A stretch of DNA of 64,000 nucleotides, taken from the NCBI GenBank assembly GCA_029258375.1, contig JARHZA010000001.1, positions 1,035,564-1,099,563 of the forward strand, in the 5' to 3' direction. A model generated the notes under the pieces. That model was not told where the DNA came from. It did no database searches and saw only the letters and a program-made list of their open reading frames with translations. This stretch comes from Eubacterium sp. GTDB taxonomy: Bacteria; Bacillota; Clostridia; Oscillospirales; Acutalibacteraceae. A program made the position numbers and the translations under genes. Below, one piece after another: positions 1 to 9,778 of the stretch; position 1 is the first letter of the stretch; each line of letters begins with the position of its first letter.

Positions 1-2283
1 GGCATTAAGTGACGCACTTTCTATTCCCCTATCGCTATTTTGAACACTGTCAACATAGCGCATAAAAGAAGTTAGACCTACATTTTGTGATGAATCAAAG
101 GTGTTTGCAAACTCAATTAGTTTATTTATATTTCTACATCTTTGTTCTCCGTTTCCCAATGCATTTGCAAAAGCATAAATATTTTTATAATCGCAGACAT
201 AACGAATAAATGATGAAACAGACATAGTAACAACCATTTTACTAAAAGAATCAATTTCATTAAGAAAATGTTTAACTTTATCAGAATCTGAATTGACTAC
301 ACTTGTATATAAGTTAGAAGTATACTGTTTTTGTTCGAGTTTGATTTTAGCCATTTCTTCGGCAGTAAATCCATATAATGGTGACATCATTACTGCCAAA
401 AGTGGAATATCTTGCATTGGATTATCAATAACTTTTAATAAAGACAAAATAATTTTTATTTCATTATTATCAAAAAGATTAGTTGAATTATCACAAATAA
501 CAGGTATTCCAAACTCTGTTAACACTTCATTATATTGACTTATGTGATTTTTTGTTGAGCGAAGAAGAATTGCAAAATCACCATACTCAATTGGTCTATA
601 TTGATCTTCTTCACCTTTTGCATTCTTATTTTTTATAAGTTCGTATGAATCAATTTTATTCTTTATAGTTTTAGCAATGTAAATTGCTTCATTTCTATCA
701 AAATCTTTGCCTTTTGTACCAGTTAATATCTTAATTTGTGCCGATTCAATTTCATTGTTACTATAATCTGCCCCATAATTAAGATATTCGCTTTTATCAT
801 AATCAAGTTCGCCAGTTTTTTCTGTCATAAAAGTTGAAAAAACATAGTTTACATAATCACAAATTTCTTGTTTTGAACGGAAATTTTTATCTAAGATAAT
901 TTTAGAATCTACAAATTCATTTTCTTCTTTGTACAGTTCGTATTTATTTTTTTTAGAAGTAAAAATAAAAGGCATCGCAAGTCTAAAACGGTAAATGCTT
1001 TGTTTAACATCACCAACCATAAATCTGTTATGACTGTTTGAAAGCATTTTGAAAAGCATATCTTGTGCTTCATTAGTATCTTGATATTCATCAACAAGAA
1101 TTTCATAAAATCCGTCTTCTAAATCGTATGCAAGTTGTGATTTTTCAATATTTCCGTCATCATTGAATGAAGTAAGAAGTTCTATTGCAAAATGTTCTAT
1201 ATCAGAAAAAGTATAACCATTTCTTTCATTTTTTAATGATAAATATTCCTTATCAAAAAGTTCGACAACTTCACATAGTTTCTTTAGAACTGGATACAAA
1301 CTTTCCATATCTGACTTGTAATCATCGCTTGAGGCACAAAATAACGACTTTAAATCATTTATGACTGTATCTTTATATATTTTCCTTTTAGCTGTAATAT
1401 TAGCCTTTACAGGAGACGTATAGCCTCTTTTAAAAGCAATTCTTCCAAAAGAAACATTACCAAAAGCAGTTATTATTTCATCCCAACCATTATTTATAGA
1501 AGAAATAAGATAATCATAAACTTTTAAATCATCATTTAATGTATTTGTATATCCTTCAAACAACTCATCGCTTGGATCGAGAAGATCGTAACAACTCTCA
1601 ATAAGACTTTTACCACAAAATAATCCGTCTTTTAGTTGATTTAACAAAGATTCGTACCAAACACTGTCTTTTAAATCGATAGCAGGATTATAAAATTCAA
1701 CAATTTCGTTAAGCCATTTCATTGGGAATGGTTGTGCATATATGTAAGTATGAAGTTTTTTTATTGTGCTTATTAGCGCTTTATCATCTTTTGGAGAAGA
1801 TAAAAGCTCAACTAAAGATAAAAAGTCATTATCTTTGTCATCAAAAAATTGTTCAAGTACCGTATTAAGTGCATTTTCAGCGATTAAACTTGCTTCTGAT
1901 TCATCAATTAGTGAAAAGTCTTGATTTATTCCTAATTTAAAAAAGTTATCTTTAACAAGGTTGAGACAAAAAGCATCAATAGTACAAATTTTTGCACTTG
2001 GCAACAAAGACATTTGTCTTAACGCATTATTATTGTTTGGGTCATTTTTGATTATTTTTTCAAGGGAAGAAGAAATTCTTGCTTTCATTTCTTGTGCGGC
2101 AGCATTTGTAAATGTTACTACAAGAAATTTATCAACATCAATTGGATTATCTTTATCGGTTATAAGCCTAATAACACGTTCAACAAGAACTGCTGTTTTA
2201 CCAGATCCAGCAGCAGCAGAAACAATAATATTTCGATTTCTTGCACAGATAGCGTTATTTTGCTCGCTTGTCCATTTAGTCAA
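1..2283 (-). CDS. addA: ATP-dependent helicase/nuclease subunit A, AddA (partial, C-terminus cut by window start)
   Basis: AddA is the UvrD-like helicase and nuclease subunit of AddAB, which resects double-strand DNA ends for recombination. 761 codons are open from the start to the window edge; the family is about 1,200 residues, so the C-terminal helicase part and the nuclease domain are missing. The visible part has the Walker A motif AAAGSGKT near residue 24, the TFTNAAAQEM segment, a GDVKQSIYRFR motif and the Walker B box DEYQDTNEAQ. The start is a TTG at 2283: it sits 8 nt after a GGAGG that lies in the last codons of addB, and the N-terminus TKWTSEQNNAI fits the family. The addB stop is only 3 nt upstream, so the two are translationally linked. 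Identification is firm; the only gap is the unseen end. Confidence 0.95.
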   Translation of the reverse strand, partial: MTKWTSEQNNAICARNRNIIVSAAAGSGKTAVLVERVIRLITDKDNPIDVDKFLVVTFTNAAAQEMKARISSSLEKIIKNDPNNNNALRQMSLLPSAKICTIDAFCLNLVKDNFFKLGINQDFSLIDESEASLIAENALNTVLEQFFDDKDNDFLSLVELLSSPKDDKALISTIKKLHTYIYAQPFPMKWLNEIVEFYNPAIDLKDSVWYESLLNQLKDGLFCGKSLIESCYDLLDPSDELFEGYTNTLNDDLKVYDYLISSINNGWDEIITAFGNVSFGRIAFKRGYTSPVKANITAKRKIYKDTVINDLKSLFCASSDDYKSDMESLYPVLKKLCEVVELFDKEYLSLKNERNGYTFSDIEHFAIELLTSFNDDGNIEKSQLAYDLEDGFYEILVDEYQDTNEAQDMLFKMLSNSHNRFMVGDVKQSIYRFRLAMPFIFTSKKNKYELYKEENEFVDSKIILDKNFRSKQEICDYVNYVFSTFMTEKTGELDYDKSEYLNYGADYSNNEIESAQIKILTGTKGKDFDRNEAIYIAKTIKNKIDSYELIKNKNAKGEEDQYRPIEYGDFAILLRSTKNHISQYNEVLTEFGIPVICDNSTNLFDNNEIKIILSLLKVIDNPMQDIPLLAVMMSPLYGFTAEEMAKIKLEQKQYTSNLYTSVVNSDSDKVKHFLNEIDSFSKMVVTMSVSSFIRYVCDYKNIYAFANALGNGEQRCRNINKLIEFANTFDSSQNVGLTSFMRYVDSVQNSDRGIESASLNA

Positions 2284-2286
2284 GAC

Positions 2287-5200
2287 TTATTCCTCCTTTA
2301 AAGTTTCCAAAACTTCAGTATCACTAATTTCGTCTATATCCCTTGTAATTATAAATCTTTTATTTGCACAAATTGATGCATAATCACAAAATTCACAGGT
2401 TTTATCATGATCTTTACCATTTATAGGATTTTGATTTATATAACCATCGTGTAATAAATTACCCATATCTGCAATTAGTGTTTCTACCTTTTTACTAATT
2501 CTCCCAAGTTCTTCAAGAGAAGCGAAACAACCTGAAACATCGCCTTTTTTTGTAATCTTAACAGGTACATATTTTCCTTGCAAATCTTTTTCCATAGATC
2601 TTAAAATATCGTGGTCATTATCATAAAGAACAAGACCTTTCATTTTAAACTCATCATTTTCTTTTTTTGTTAAATCACTTTCTTTAGAATCTCTTTCAAG
2701 GTTAAAAACAGAACGTGCTGCGTGCATATATAACACGCCAGCTGGAACACCATAGTATTCGCTATTTTTATCATTGCAAATAGTAAATAGATATACAAAC
2801 ATTTGTAAATTTAATCCATATAAAATATCTGATAGCTTAAATTTTTTATTTCCAGACTTGTAATCAACAACTCTAATATATTTTTTTCCGTTTTCTTCAA
2901 GTATATCAACACGATCGACATCACCACGAATAGAAACAGTTCCCTCTTCAAGATCAATAACTGCAGGCTTAACTTCTCCATCTTTATCTATACTAAGTTC
3001 AAATGCTTTTGCTTCAAACTCGCTTTGTGAAAATTCATCAGCAAGCCTACAAACAACGCTATTTAACATTTTAGATAGCCGCATAAACTGATACTTAAAT
3101 CTTGAAGTAAAATCATTAGAATTACCCATCTCGTTAGTTAGATAATTTCTAAGATATTTATCAACAAGAATATGAATTTCTGTTTTGCTCATTGATGAAA
3201 GTTTTGTAGAACCAATGTCTTTAATTATATTTTCAAGAACATAATGAATTACTATACCAGTATTCATTGCATCCATTTCAGCTTTTTTTCGTGGTTTAGC
3301 CATAAGACCAAACTTACAAAAATATCTAAATCTACAATTAAAAAAGTCCTCAAGTCTTGATGCAGAAAGATACATATCTCTACCAAATAATGAAGTTGAT
3401 AGACTTTTGTCTTTAATTGTTATATCTTCGTTTTCTGCCAGTAATTTAACAGAATTATATCGATCATCATTTTCAAAATATTTTTTTAATGATTCATAAA
3501 ACTCAGTGTTTTTGTTAAATCCCCCAGCCATAAGTTCAAATGCAGATGCTCTACTCTCAATCAATTCTATTTTTGGTATATCAGAATACTTAAATTCCTT
3601 AATGTTTGGAAATAGCTCTTTTAAAGAACTTACTATAACAGAAGGAGAAGAGTTATTACAGTTACCAAGATAAGATACAAATAATTTTTCTTTTGGTGCA
3701 CTTGTTGCCATATAAGCAAAATAGCGTTCTTGTATATTTAAAGTTTCACCAAAAGAATAGAGCTGAAATTCATTATTACTTAAAATAATTCTATCATTTT
3801 CTGATAACAATCCACCACTTGTAACAGCTCTTGGAAATTCTCCTTCATTTGCACCGAGAACGAATACAACTTTAGGATTATCTGTTCTAATCCTGTCTGC
3901 TTGACCAAACTGCACATTATCAAGACCTTGTGGTAAGACGCCAAGATCTTCAGACGATATCATAATATTAAAGTATGTATAGTAATCACTAATTGATATT
4001 TTTTCATCGCCACAGATGATAGCAAGCTGGTTAAGAATTTGCATTAACAAATCCCATACTCTTCCCTGTTCTTCGGCTAATACATCTTTTCCAATATTAG
4101 ATAAAGAGCAAGCAATATCTTTTATATGTTTGTTAACATTAAAATCTATAAGAGCATTGTATATACTTTTACTAATATCAAGCGCAGTTGCGTCCTTAGT
4201 AGAATTTTTAAATCTGTTTATTTTTGAATATAAAAGTTCTCGTGACTCATTTATTGAATCAAGTTTATGTTTGTCATTTTCAGTTAAATCTGATGAAAAA
4301 CCCTTAGTAGAGGATTCAAAGGGTTTACTCCATTTTTTTATACCATTTATATTCCAAAGATAGATATAATTTTCAAGTATGCTTATTTTCTTTTGATCTA
4401 GATTTGTTAATCCAGTTTTTGCTAAGCTCAAAATATCATCTGAACGAAATGAATACAAAACAGTTCTAAGTAAATACTGAACAAAAACGATAAGAGGTTG
4501 CATATTTATTGGCTGCCGTTCATCGTCAAAAAATGGTATTTCATACTTTTTGAATGAGTATGAAAGTTCGTTAGAATATTTATCTAAATCACGGCATATT
4601 ACTGATATCTCTTTTGCTTTTATTCCTTTCCTTAGTTGTTTTTTTATCATAAGTGAAACAAAATTACACTCATCTGTAACATTTTTAGCAGAATATATTT
4701 CTATTGAATTAGGTACATCTTCTACTTTCTTTGAAGTTCGTTCGTATAAATTTTTTTCAGAAAGTAATAGATAATCATCTAATGTTCTAAAATTTTTATA
4801 AAGAGAAACTATTTCAACTGGAATATTATTATCTTTGGCAATGTTCTCTAATTTTCTTGCATTTTTATTTACATATGAAAAAACATTATACTTATCTTCA
4901 TTCAAATATGAATCAGTTGATAATGTAATTGTAACCACTGATGCTTGTTTAATTATTAGTTCGATAACTTTGTATTCATTTGCTAAAAATCCGTTAAAAC
5001 CATCAATAAATACTTTTCTTCCACTGATATAATTTGTTTCTAATAATTTTTCATATAATTTCGTAATTTCATCTGAACTATCAAAATAAGTGCCTTCTAT
5101 CAAATTTTGATATGTTGAAATAATTTTACTCATATCTTTTAACTTTAACGATAAAATTTCTTTATCAATGATATTAGAAACACTATTCATATCTTCAAAA

Positions 5201-5598
5201 GATATATTGCACGATTTCATTTCATCATAAATTTTAACCATAGAATTTACAAAAGAAGAAGTATTTGTTTTTTTACTAAACACTAAAAGTCTATCACTTA
5301 CAGAATCAATTGCCTTTTTCATAAGAACAGCCTTGGAGCCTTTTGAAAGTACAGGTAAATTATTACCACCATAAAGCCTCGTAACTTCGTTGTATAAACG
5401 TGAAAAAGATGAGTTTTCTACCTTATTTATATTTTCTTCCCCAAGTGTTTTTAAAAGTCTTCTTTCAGCAGTAAAATTGAATTGTTCTGGTGTAATAAGA
5501 AGAATTTTATCTTCGCCATTTGCAATAAGATTTTCTATGTTAGAAAAGCAATATTCAGTTTTCCCATAGCCTGAGCGGCCTAAAACAAATCTAAGCAT
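2287..5598 (-). CDS. addB: ATP-dependent helicase/deoxyribonuclease subunit B, AddB
   Basis: AddB is the partner subunit of AddA, with a nuclease domain and a Chi-recognition (inactivated helicase-like) region. At 1,103 residues it is close to the usual 1,150-1,170. The N-terminal GRSGYGKTEY is the Walker-A-like loop. The RecB-type nuclease motif VVDYKSG lies near residue 910. The four iron-sulfur cysteines of AddB are present: C755 (in NCRFRYF), and C1068, C1071 and C1077 in the CX2CX5C of the tail. It starts 8 nt after the phosphohexomutase stop and overlaps the addA ribosome binding site at its end, so it is expressed with addA. Nothing is missing or frameshifted. Confidence 0.97.
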   Translation of the reverse strand: MLRFVLGRSGYGKTEYCFSNIENLIANGEDKILLITPEQFNFTAERRLLKTLGEENINKVENSSFSRLYNEVTRLYGGNNLPVLSKGSKAVLMKKAIDSVSDRLLVFSKKTNTSSFVNSMVKIYDEMKSCNISFEDMNSVSNIIDKEILSLKLKDMSKIISTYQNLIEGTYFDSSDEITKLYEKLLETNYISGRKVFIDGFNGFLANEYKVIELIIKQASVVTITLSTDSYLNEDKYNVFSYVNKNARKLENIAKDNNIPVEIVSLYKNFRTLDDYLLLSEKNLYERTSKKVEDVPNSIEIYSAKNVTDECNFVSLMIKKQLRKGIKAKEISVICRDLDKYSNELSYSFKKYEIPFFDDERQPINMQPLIVFVQYLLRTVLYSFRSDDILSLAKTGLTNLDQKKISILENYIYLWNINGIKKWSKPFESSTKGFSSDLTENDKHKLDSINESRELLYSKINRFKNSTKDATALDISKSIYNALIDFNVNKHIKDIACSLSNIGKDVLAEEQGRVWDLLMQILNQLAIICGDEKISISDYYTYFNIMISSEDLGVLPQGLDNVQFGQADRIRTDNPKVVFVLGANEGEFPRAVTSGGLLSENDRIILSNNEFQLYSFGETLNIQERYFAYMATSAPKEKLFVSYLGNCNNSSPSVIVSSLKELFPNIKEFKYSDIPKIELIESRASAFELMAGGFNKNTEFYESLKKYFENDDRYNSVKLLAENEDITIKDKSLSTSLFGRDMYLSASRLEDFFNCRFRYFCKFGLMAKPRKKAEMDAMNTGIVIHYVLENIIKDIGSTKLSSMSKTEIHILVDKYLRNYLTNEMGNSNDFTSRFKYQFMRLSKMLNSVVCRLADEFSQSEFEAKAFELSIDKDGEVKPAVIDLEEGTVSIRGDVDRVDILEENGKKYIRVVDYKSGNKKFKLSDILYGLNLQMFVYLFTICNDKNSEYYGVPAGVLYMHAARSVFNLERDSKESDLTKKENDEFKMKGLVLYDNDHDILRSMEKDLQGKYVPVKITKKGDVSGCFASLEELGRISKKVETLIADMGNLLHDGYINQNPINGKDHDKTCEFCDYASICANKRFIITRDIDEISDTEVLETLKEE

Positions 5599-5606
5599 AT
5601 CTATCC

Positions 5607-7100
5607 TTAATTAAAATTACATAAATCAAGTTTATCAAAACGTGAAAGGAATTGTTTTAATTCTGCTGCGATTTTATCACATACTCCCTCATTATCATTT
5701 TCAATATTGAGTGGAAGAATTGGGTCATGAACAGAAAGTCGAAGTAAGAACCAGCCACCGTTTAAGTTAATTCTAACACCTTCATAATTCTCTTTTTCTA
5801 CTTCCCATCCGTCGTGAGATTCTGCATATTTAGTTAATTCTTCAATAACATTTTCGCCATATTCTTTAAAATCATCAAGTTTTATTGGTACTCTAATTTC
5901 AACGCTTTCTGCTGGGTCTTTTAATGAACTAATTAAATCATCAATTTCTTTTCCATCGTTATTAAGTTTAGCAAGTAGAATAACAATTTTAGTTGCAAGG
6001 TATGCACCGTCATCAAGGAAATAATTTTCTTTTAATGCTGCATGACCACTTGTTTCAATAGCAAGTGGAGAATTTATTCCGTTGTTATTAAGTTCAATAG
6101 ACTTATCAATAACATTTTTATAACCACGTTTAAAACGAAGTTGTTTACCACCTAAATGTTTTTCAATAAATAATCTAAGTCCATCAGAAGTAAGACTATC
6201 TGTTACAACAGTCCCACCTTCATTTCCTTCAAGTGCAATTACTGAGGCAAGAGCTACAAGCCTATTTCTATTGATTTCTTCTCCAGTTTTACTTGCACAA
6301 CCCATTCTATCTACATCAGTATCAAAAATAAGTCCAAAATCAGCATTTGATTTTACAACCATTTCACAAGCAGACTCAATTGCCTGTTTATTTTCTGGAT
6401 TAGGAATATGATTAGGGAACATTCCATCTGGATCTAAGAATCTGCTACCACTTACATCAGCACCAAGAGGTTCTAAAACATTTTTAGCATAAAATCCACC
6501 AACACCATTTCCCGCATCAACTGCAATTTTAAGTGAATCAAGTGGTTTTTCTCCTAATCCAACTTCTTTGATAATTGTATTTCTTAAATGTTCGCAGTAT
6601 ATATCCATGAAATTGTATTCGATAACATTTCCATTTTTTTGACCTAATTCAATATCATATGCTAATTCAAGAATTTCTTTAACATCAGAGCCTTCAAGTC
6701 CACCATCAACAGTAAAGAATTTAAGACCGTTTCTTTGATATGGATGATGAGATGCAGTAATTTCAAGAGAAGCATCAACCTTAATATCCATAACAATTGA
6801 CATAAACATAGAAGGGGTTGAAGCAAGGCCGCAGTCATAAACTGCTACACCTTCTGAAACAAATGCTTTAATGGCACTTTCTTTAATTCTGCTTGCAGAA
6901 ATTCGTGAATCATGCCCAACAGCAATCTTTATTTTTTCTTTATTGTACTTTGTTTTTACCCACTTAGCAAAAGCAGCACAGATTTTTTCTACGACTTCAT
7001 TAGTTAATTCAATTTCTTCTGTTTCAGTTTTCACTGCTACACCACGAATATCTGTTCCACTTTTAAGTTTTAATAAACTATCTTTTGTAATCATCTGCAT
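5607..7100 (-). CDS. Phosphohexomutase (phosphomannomutase/phosphoglucomutase family)
   Basis: A 497-residue alpha-D-phosphohexomutase that would interconvert hexose 1- and 6-phosphates in the cytoplasm. The family landmarks are all there: the opening SGTDIRG (residues 14-20), the catalytic phosphoserine S117 in TASHHPYQRNG, the metal loop DTDVDRMG, and the sugar-specificity loop ETSGHAALKENYFLDDGAY. The ETSGH form is shared by phosphomannomutases and phosphoglucomutases, so substrate choice cannot be settled here. Start at ATG 7100 follows GGAG at 6-7 nt spacing. Its first 23 nt overlap the end of the upstream DUF2461 gene in another frame, which suggests coupled translation in the ligA-addA run. 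Confidence 0.9.
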   Translation of the reverse strand: MQMITKDSLLKLKSGTDIRGVAVKTETEEIELTNEVVEKICAAFAKWVKTKYNKEKIKIAVGHDSRISASRIKESAIKAFVSEGVAVYDCGLASTPSMFMSIVMDIKVDASLEITASHHPYQRNGLKFFTVDGGLEGSDVKEILELAYDIELGQKNGNVIEYNFMDIYCEHLRNTIIKEVGLGEKPLDSLKIAVDAGNGVGGFYAKNVLEPLGADVSGSRFLDPDGMFPNHIPNPENKQAIESACEMVVKSNADFGLIFDTDVDRMGCASKTGEEINRNRLVALASVIALEGNEGGTVVTDSLTSDGLRLFIEKHLGGKQLRFKRGYKNVIDKSIELNNNGINSPLAIETSGHAALKENYFLDDGAYLATKIVILLAKLNNDGKEIDDLISSLKDPAESVEIRVPIKLDDFKEYGENVIEELTKYAESHDGWEVEKENYEGVRINLNGGWFLLRLSVHDPILPLNIENDNEGVCDKIAAELKQFLSRFDKLDLCNFN

Positions 7101-7794
7101 TTATAACTCCTTCACTAACTGCTTTATCATAAGCTTCTATTAAAAATTTATACATAGGTGAAGATATATCCACCATAAGTCTTAATTCATCAATCAATTT
7201 TGTTGAACCAATATTTTCAAGATTATCGTTCCAATAAGAAAATTCCATATATTTAGCATTTAGATACTTTTTTAAATTATCGGGTGCGTTTTGAACTTTA
7301 TCTTTCTTATAAAATTGTTTTACATTAAAATTAAGACCTGCATTTTCAGTTGCTTTTACTGCTTCAAGCCATCTTTCAGGTTCCTCTAAAATTTGACCTC
7401 TAACATAATCAAATTGTAATGGCTTAGCAGTCCACATCCCAATACCATACATATATCCCATTGGGGAAAATTCAAACCAATAAAACGGTGCAAACGGATA
7501 AGCAACTTTATTTCTTCTCATCATAAGCCACAAATTATCTCTATACATCATCTTATCTTTAGAACGTCGTGTATCTCTTCTAATTCTCGATACGACATAT
7601 ATTGGATTCATATCTACAAGCGGATCAATTTCATACATCAAATCGGACATATCAAGAATAATCTGCCTCATTGGTATTGTAGCTCCGTCTTTTATTTCTT
7701 GTTTATGCTCTTCATAAAACGGCTTTGAATCGTTAAATCTGTTAATCGCTAAAAGATCAACTATTTCAGGTGTAATTCCCTTATAATTATACAT
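7078..7794 (-). CDS. DUF2461 (TIGR02453-type) protein of unknown function
   Basis: A 238-residue soluble protein that matches the DUF2461 family as I know it: it has a central RIRRDTRRSKDKMMYRD stretch (the family's RDTRFSKDKTPYK-like signature) followed by aromatic strands FYWFEFSP and YMYGIGMW. The family has no agreed function. No signal peptide or membrane segment is visible. It starts directly after the PLP enzyme stop and its end overlaps the start of the phosphohexomutase by 23 nt, so it is inside the operon. I do not infer a reaction from the context. Confidence 0.8.
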   Translation of the reverse strand: MYNYKGITPEIVDLLAINRFNDSKPFYEEHKQEIKDGATIPMRQIILDMSDLMYEIDPLVDMNPIYVVSRIRRDTRRSKDKMMYRDNLWLMMRRNKVAYPFAPFYWFEFSPMGYMYGIGMWTAKPLQFDYVRGQILEEPERWLEAVKATENAGLNFNVKQFYKKDKVQNAPDNLKKYLNAKYMEFSYWNDNLENIGSTKLIDELRLMVDISSPMYKFLIEAYDKAVSEGVINADDYKR

Positions 7795-9056
7795 TATTTC
7801 AACAATCCTTTATCTAACATTTGTTGTGCTGCAAGCATTGCGCAAATTTTTGCACTATGGAAATTTAATCCACCTTGAATCCAAGCATAATATGGCTCTC
7901 TTATAGGTGCATCTGCCGAAAGTTCAATTGACGATCCAAGTGTAAATGCACCAGCAGCCATTACAACCTTACTATCATAACCTGGCATATCCCAAGGTTC
8001 AGGTAAAAGAAAACTATCAATAGGACTACCACTTTGAATTCCTTGGCAAAATGCAACAAGACTTTCAGGATTTTCAAGACCTAATGACTGAACTATATCT
8101 CCACGTTCAGCGTCATAAGCTGGTGTTGTTTTATAGCCAAAACTATCAAATAATGCAGAAATATAAACAGCACTTTTTAATGCTTCACCTACGGTATGAG
8201 GAGCAAAGAAAAGTCCCATATAAAGTTCTCTATTCATACCAAGAGTTGCACCAACTTCTTTTCCGAGTCCAGGTGTTGTTAATCGATAAGCACATTTATC
8301 AACTAAATCTGTTCTGCCTGCAATATATCCACCAGTAGTAGCTATTCCACCACCCGCATTTTTTATTAGTGAGCCTGCTATTAAATCTGCGCCAACTTCT
8401 GTTGGTTCTTTTGTCTGCACAAATTCGCCATAGCAGTTGTCTACCATTACTATTACATTAGGATTTTTTGCTTTTGCAATTTTAACAACTTTTTCAATTT
8501 CTTCAACGAGTAGGCTTGGTCTTAACTCATAACCCCTGCTACGTTGAATATAAACCATAGTAACAGTATCATCAACTGCTTTTTCTATGGCATCATAATC
8601 GAGTCTTTCATTTTTTAATGGAACTTCATCATAAGAAACACCAAATTCTTTTAAAGATCCCATTCCACTTCCAGAAATACCAATTACATTATGTATAGTA
8701 TCATATGGAGTTCCAGTTACGCATAGCATTTTATCCCCTGGTCTAAGAACACCGAATAATGCAGTTGCAAGAGTATGAGTGCCACAAGTAAAATTATGAC
8801 GTACAATGGCATCTTCTGCGCCAAAAACTTTTGCCCAAACTTTATCTAATGTTTCTCTTCCCCTATCTCCATATCCATAACCAGTACTTGAAGTAAAGTG
8901 GCTTTCTGAAATTCCAAATTCTATGAAAGCTGATTGTACTTTTAATTGATTATATTCAGTAATTTTATCAATTTTTTCAAATTGTTCTTTACACTTAATA
9001 ATTGCATTTTCAGATGCATTTTCTATTTTACTATCAATTTTAAAAAAAGGTATCAC
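7794..9056 (-). CDS. PLP-dependent 'aluminium resistance'/methionine gamma-lyase family protein
   Basis: A 420-residue fold-type I PLP enzyme of the Met_gamma_lyase (PF06838, 'aluminium resistance protein') family, common in Clostridia and Bacilli. The STGYGYGDRGRE segment near residue 57 and HNFTCGTHTLATALFG near 87 are typical. K232 in GSLIKNAGGG is the expected Schiff-base lysine, and D206 in MVDNCYGEF the PLP-nitrogen aspartate. By homology it would cleave or rearrange sulfur amino acids such as cystathionine or methionine, but the true substrate of the family is poorly established. Its ATG overlaps the GNAT gene stop by 4 nt and its own stop abuts the DUF2461 start. Confidence 0.85.
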   Translation of the reverse strand: MIPFFKIDSKIENASENAIIKCKEQFEKIDKITEYNQLKVQSAFIEFGISESHFTSSTGYGYGDRGRETLDKVWAKVFGAEDAIVRHNFTCGTHTLATALFGVLRPGDKMLCVTGTPYDTIHNVIGISGSGMGSLKEFGVSYDEVPLKNERLDYDAIEKAVDDTVTMVYIQRSRGYELRPSLLVEEIEKVVKIAKAKNPNVIVMVDNCYGEFVQTKEPTEVGADLIAGSLIKNAGGGIATTGGYIAGRTDLVDKCAYRLTTPGLGKEVGATLGMNRELYMGLFFAPHTVGEALKSAVYISALFDSFGYKTTPAYDAERGDIVQSLGLENPESLVAFCQGIQSGSPIDSFLLPEPWDMPGYDSKVVMAAGAFTLGSSIELSADAPIREPYYAWIQGGLNFHSAKICAMLAAQQMLDKGLLK

Positions 9057-9778
9057 TTATAAATTCTCCATTTTCCTATATTTTTAAAACCAAGTTTTTT
9101 ATAAAAACTTTCATTTTTATCTTTTTCTCTCATTAAATAAATATCACCAATATTATCTGTACATAACGAGGAAACAAGAGCAGATCCGTAACCTTTTTTT
9201 CTAAAATTAGGATCTGTTCTAACACCAGTAATTATTGCATCGTTTTTGTAAATTGATGATAGTATTGCAGAAGAAACTATTTGTTTATCAATTTCAATTG
9301 TAACTGCTTTTGCAGAATTGTGGCGAATTCTATGGTTTATATCAACATACCACGATTCAAAATTATTCTCTTCATATCCTATAAATTCATATAAATCTAA
9401 TAAATTATGGTATCTATTTACTTCATTATATTCACAAGCGAGTTCAGTTTTTTTATAACTTTTCATAACGGCACCTTCATCGTATGGTGCATCAATATGT
9501 AAGGAATAATCGCAAAGTAATGTTGCAAAACCAATAACAGAAATAAATTCAATTAGTTCTTCTTTATCTGCATTTTTTGAATCAAACGAAAGTGTAAGAT
9601 CTTTATCAAGAACAGATAGAATAGCAGTAATATTTCCAATATTATTAACTTGCCTATAAAACCTTGCAAATGGATATTTACAACCATAAGCATTTAGCAA
9701 AGACAAAATGCGTACCGAGTAAATATCCACTATATTATAGTTATTCAACTGTGATATATCATCAATTTTTTCAATCAT
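9053..9778 (-). CDS. GNAT-family N-acetyltransferase
   Basis: A 241-residue protein with a C-terminal GNAT fold. The acetyl-CoA pyrophosphate loop is RKKGYGSA (residues 193-200), preceded by the beta-4 strand IITGVRTDP and followed by a YKKLGFKNIG motif typical of the end of the domain. The N-terminal 120 residues are not a recognisable domain. Substrate unknown. It overlaps the upstream M42 peptidase by 8 nt and the downstream PLP enzyme by 4 nt, so it is translated as part of the operon. Confidence 0.85.
   Translation of the reverse strand: MIEKIDDISQLNNYNIVDIYSVRILSLLNAYGCKYPFARFYRQVNNIGNITAILSVLDKDLTLSFDSKNADKEELIEFISVIGFATLLCDYSLHIDAPYDEGAVMKSYKKTELACEYNEVNRYHNLLDLYEFIGYEENNFESWYVDINHRIRHNSAKAVTIEIDKQIVSSAILSSIYKNDAIITGVRTDPNFRKKGYGSALVSSLCTDNIGDIYLMREKDKNESFYKKLGFKNIGKWRIYK

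Noticed and set aside
1961-2383. 140-codon plus-strand frame opposite addA and addB
   Set aside because: It lies antisense to both genes' conserved parts, and its composition is that of an antisense shadow of Walker A and neighbouring codons.
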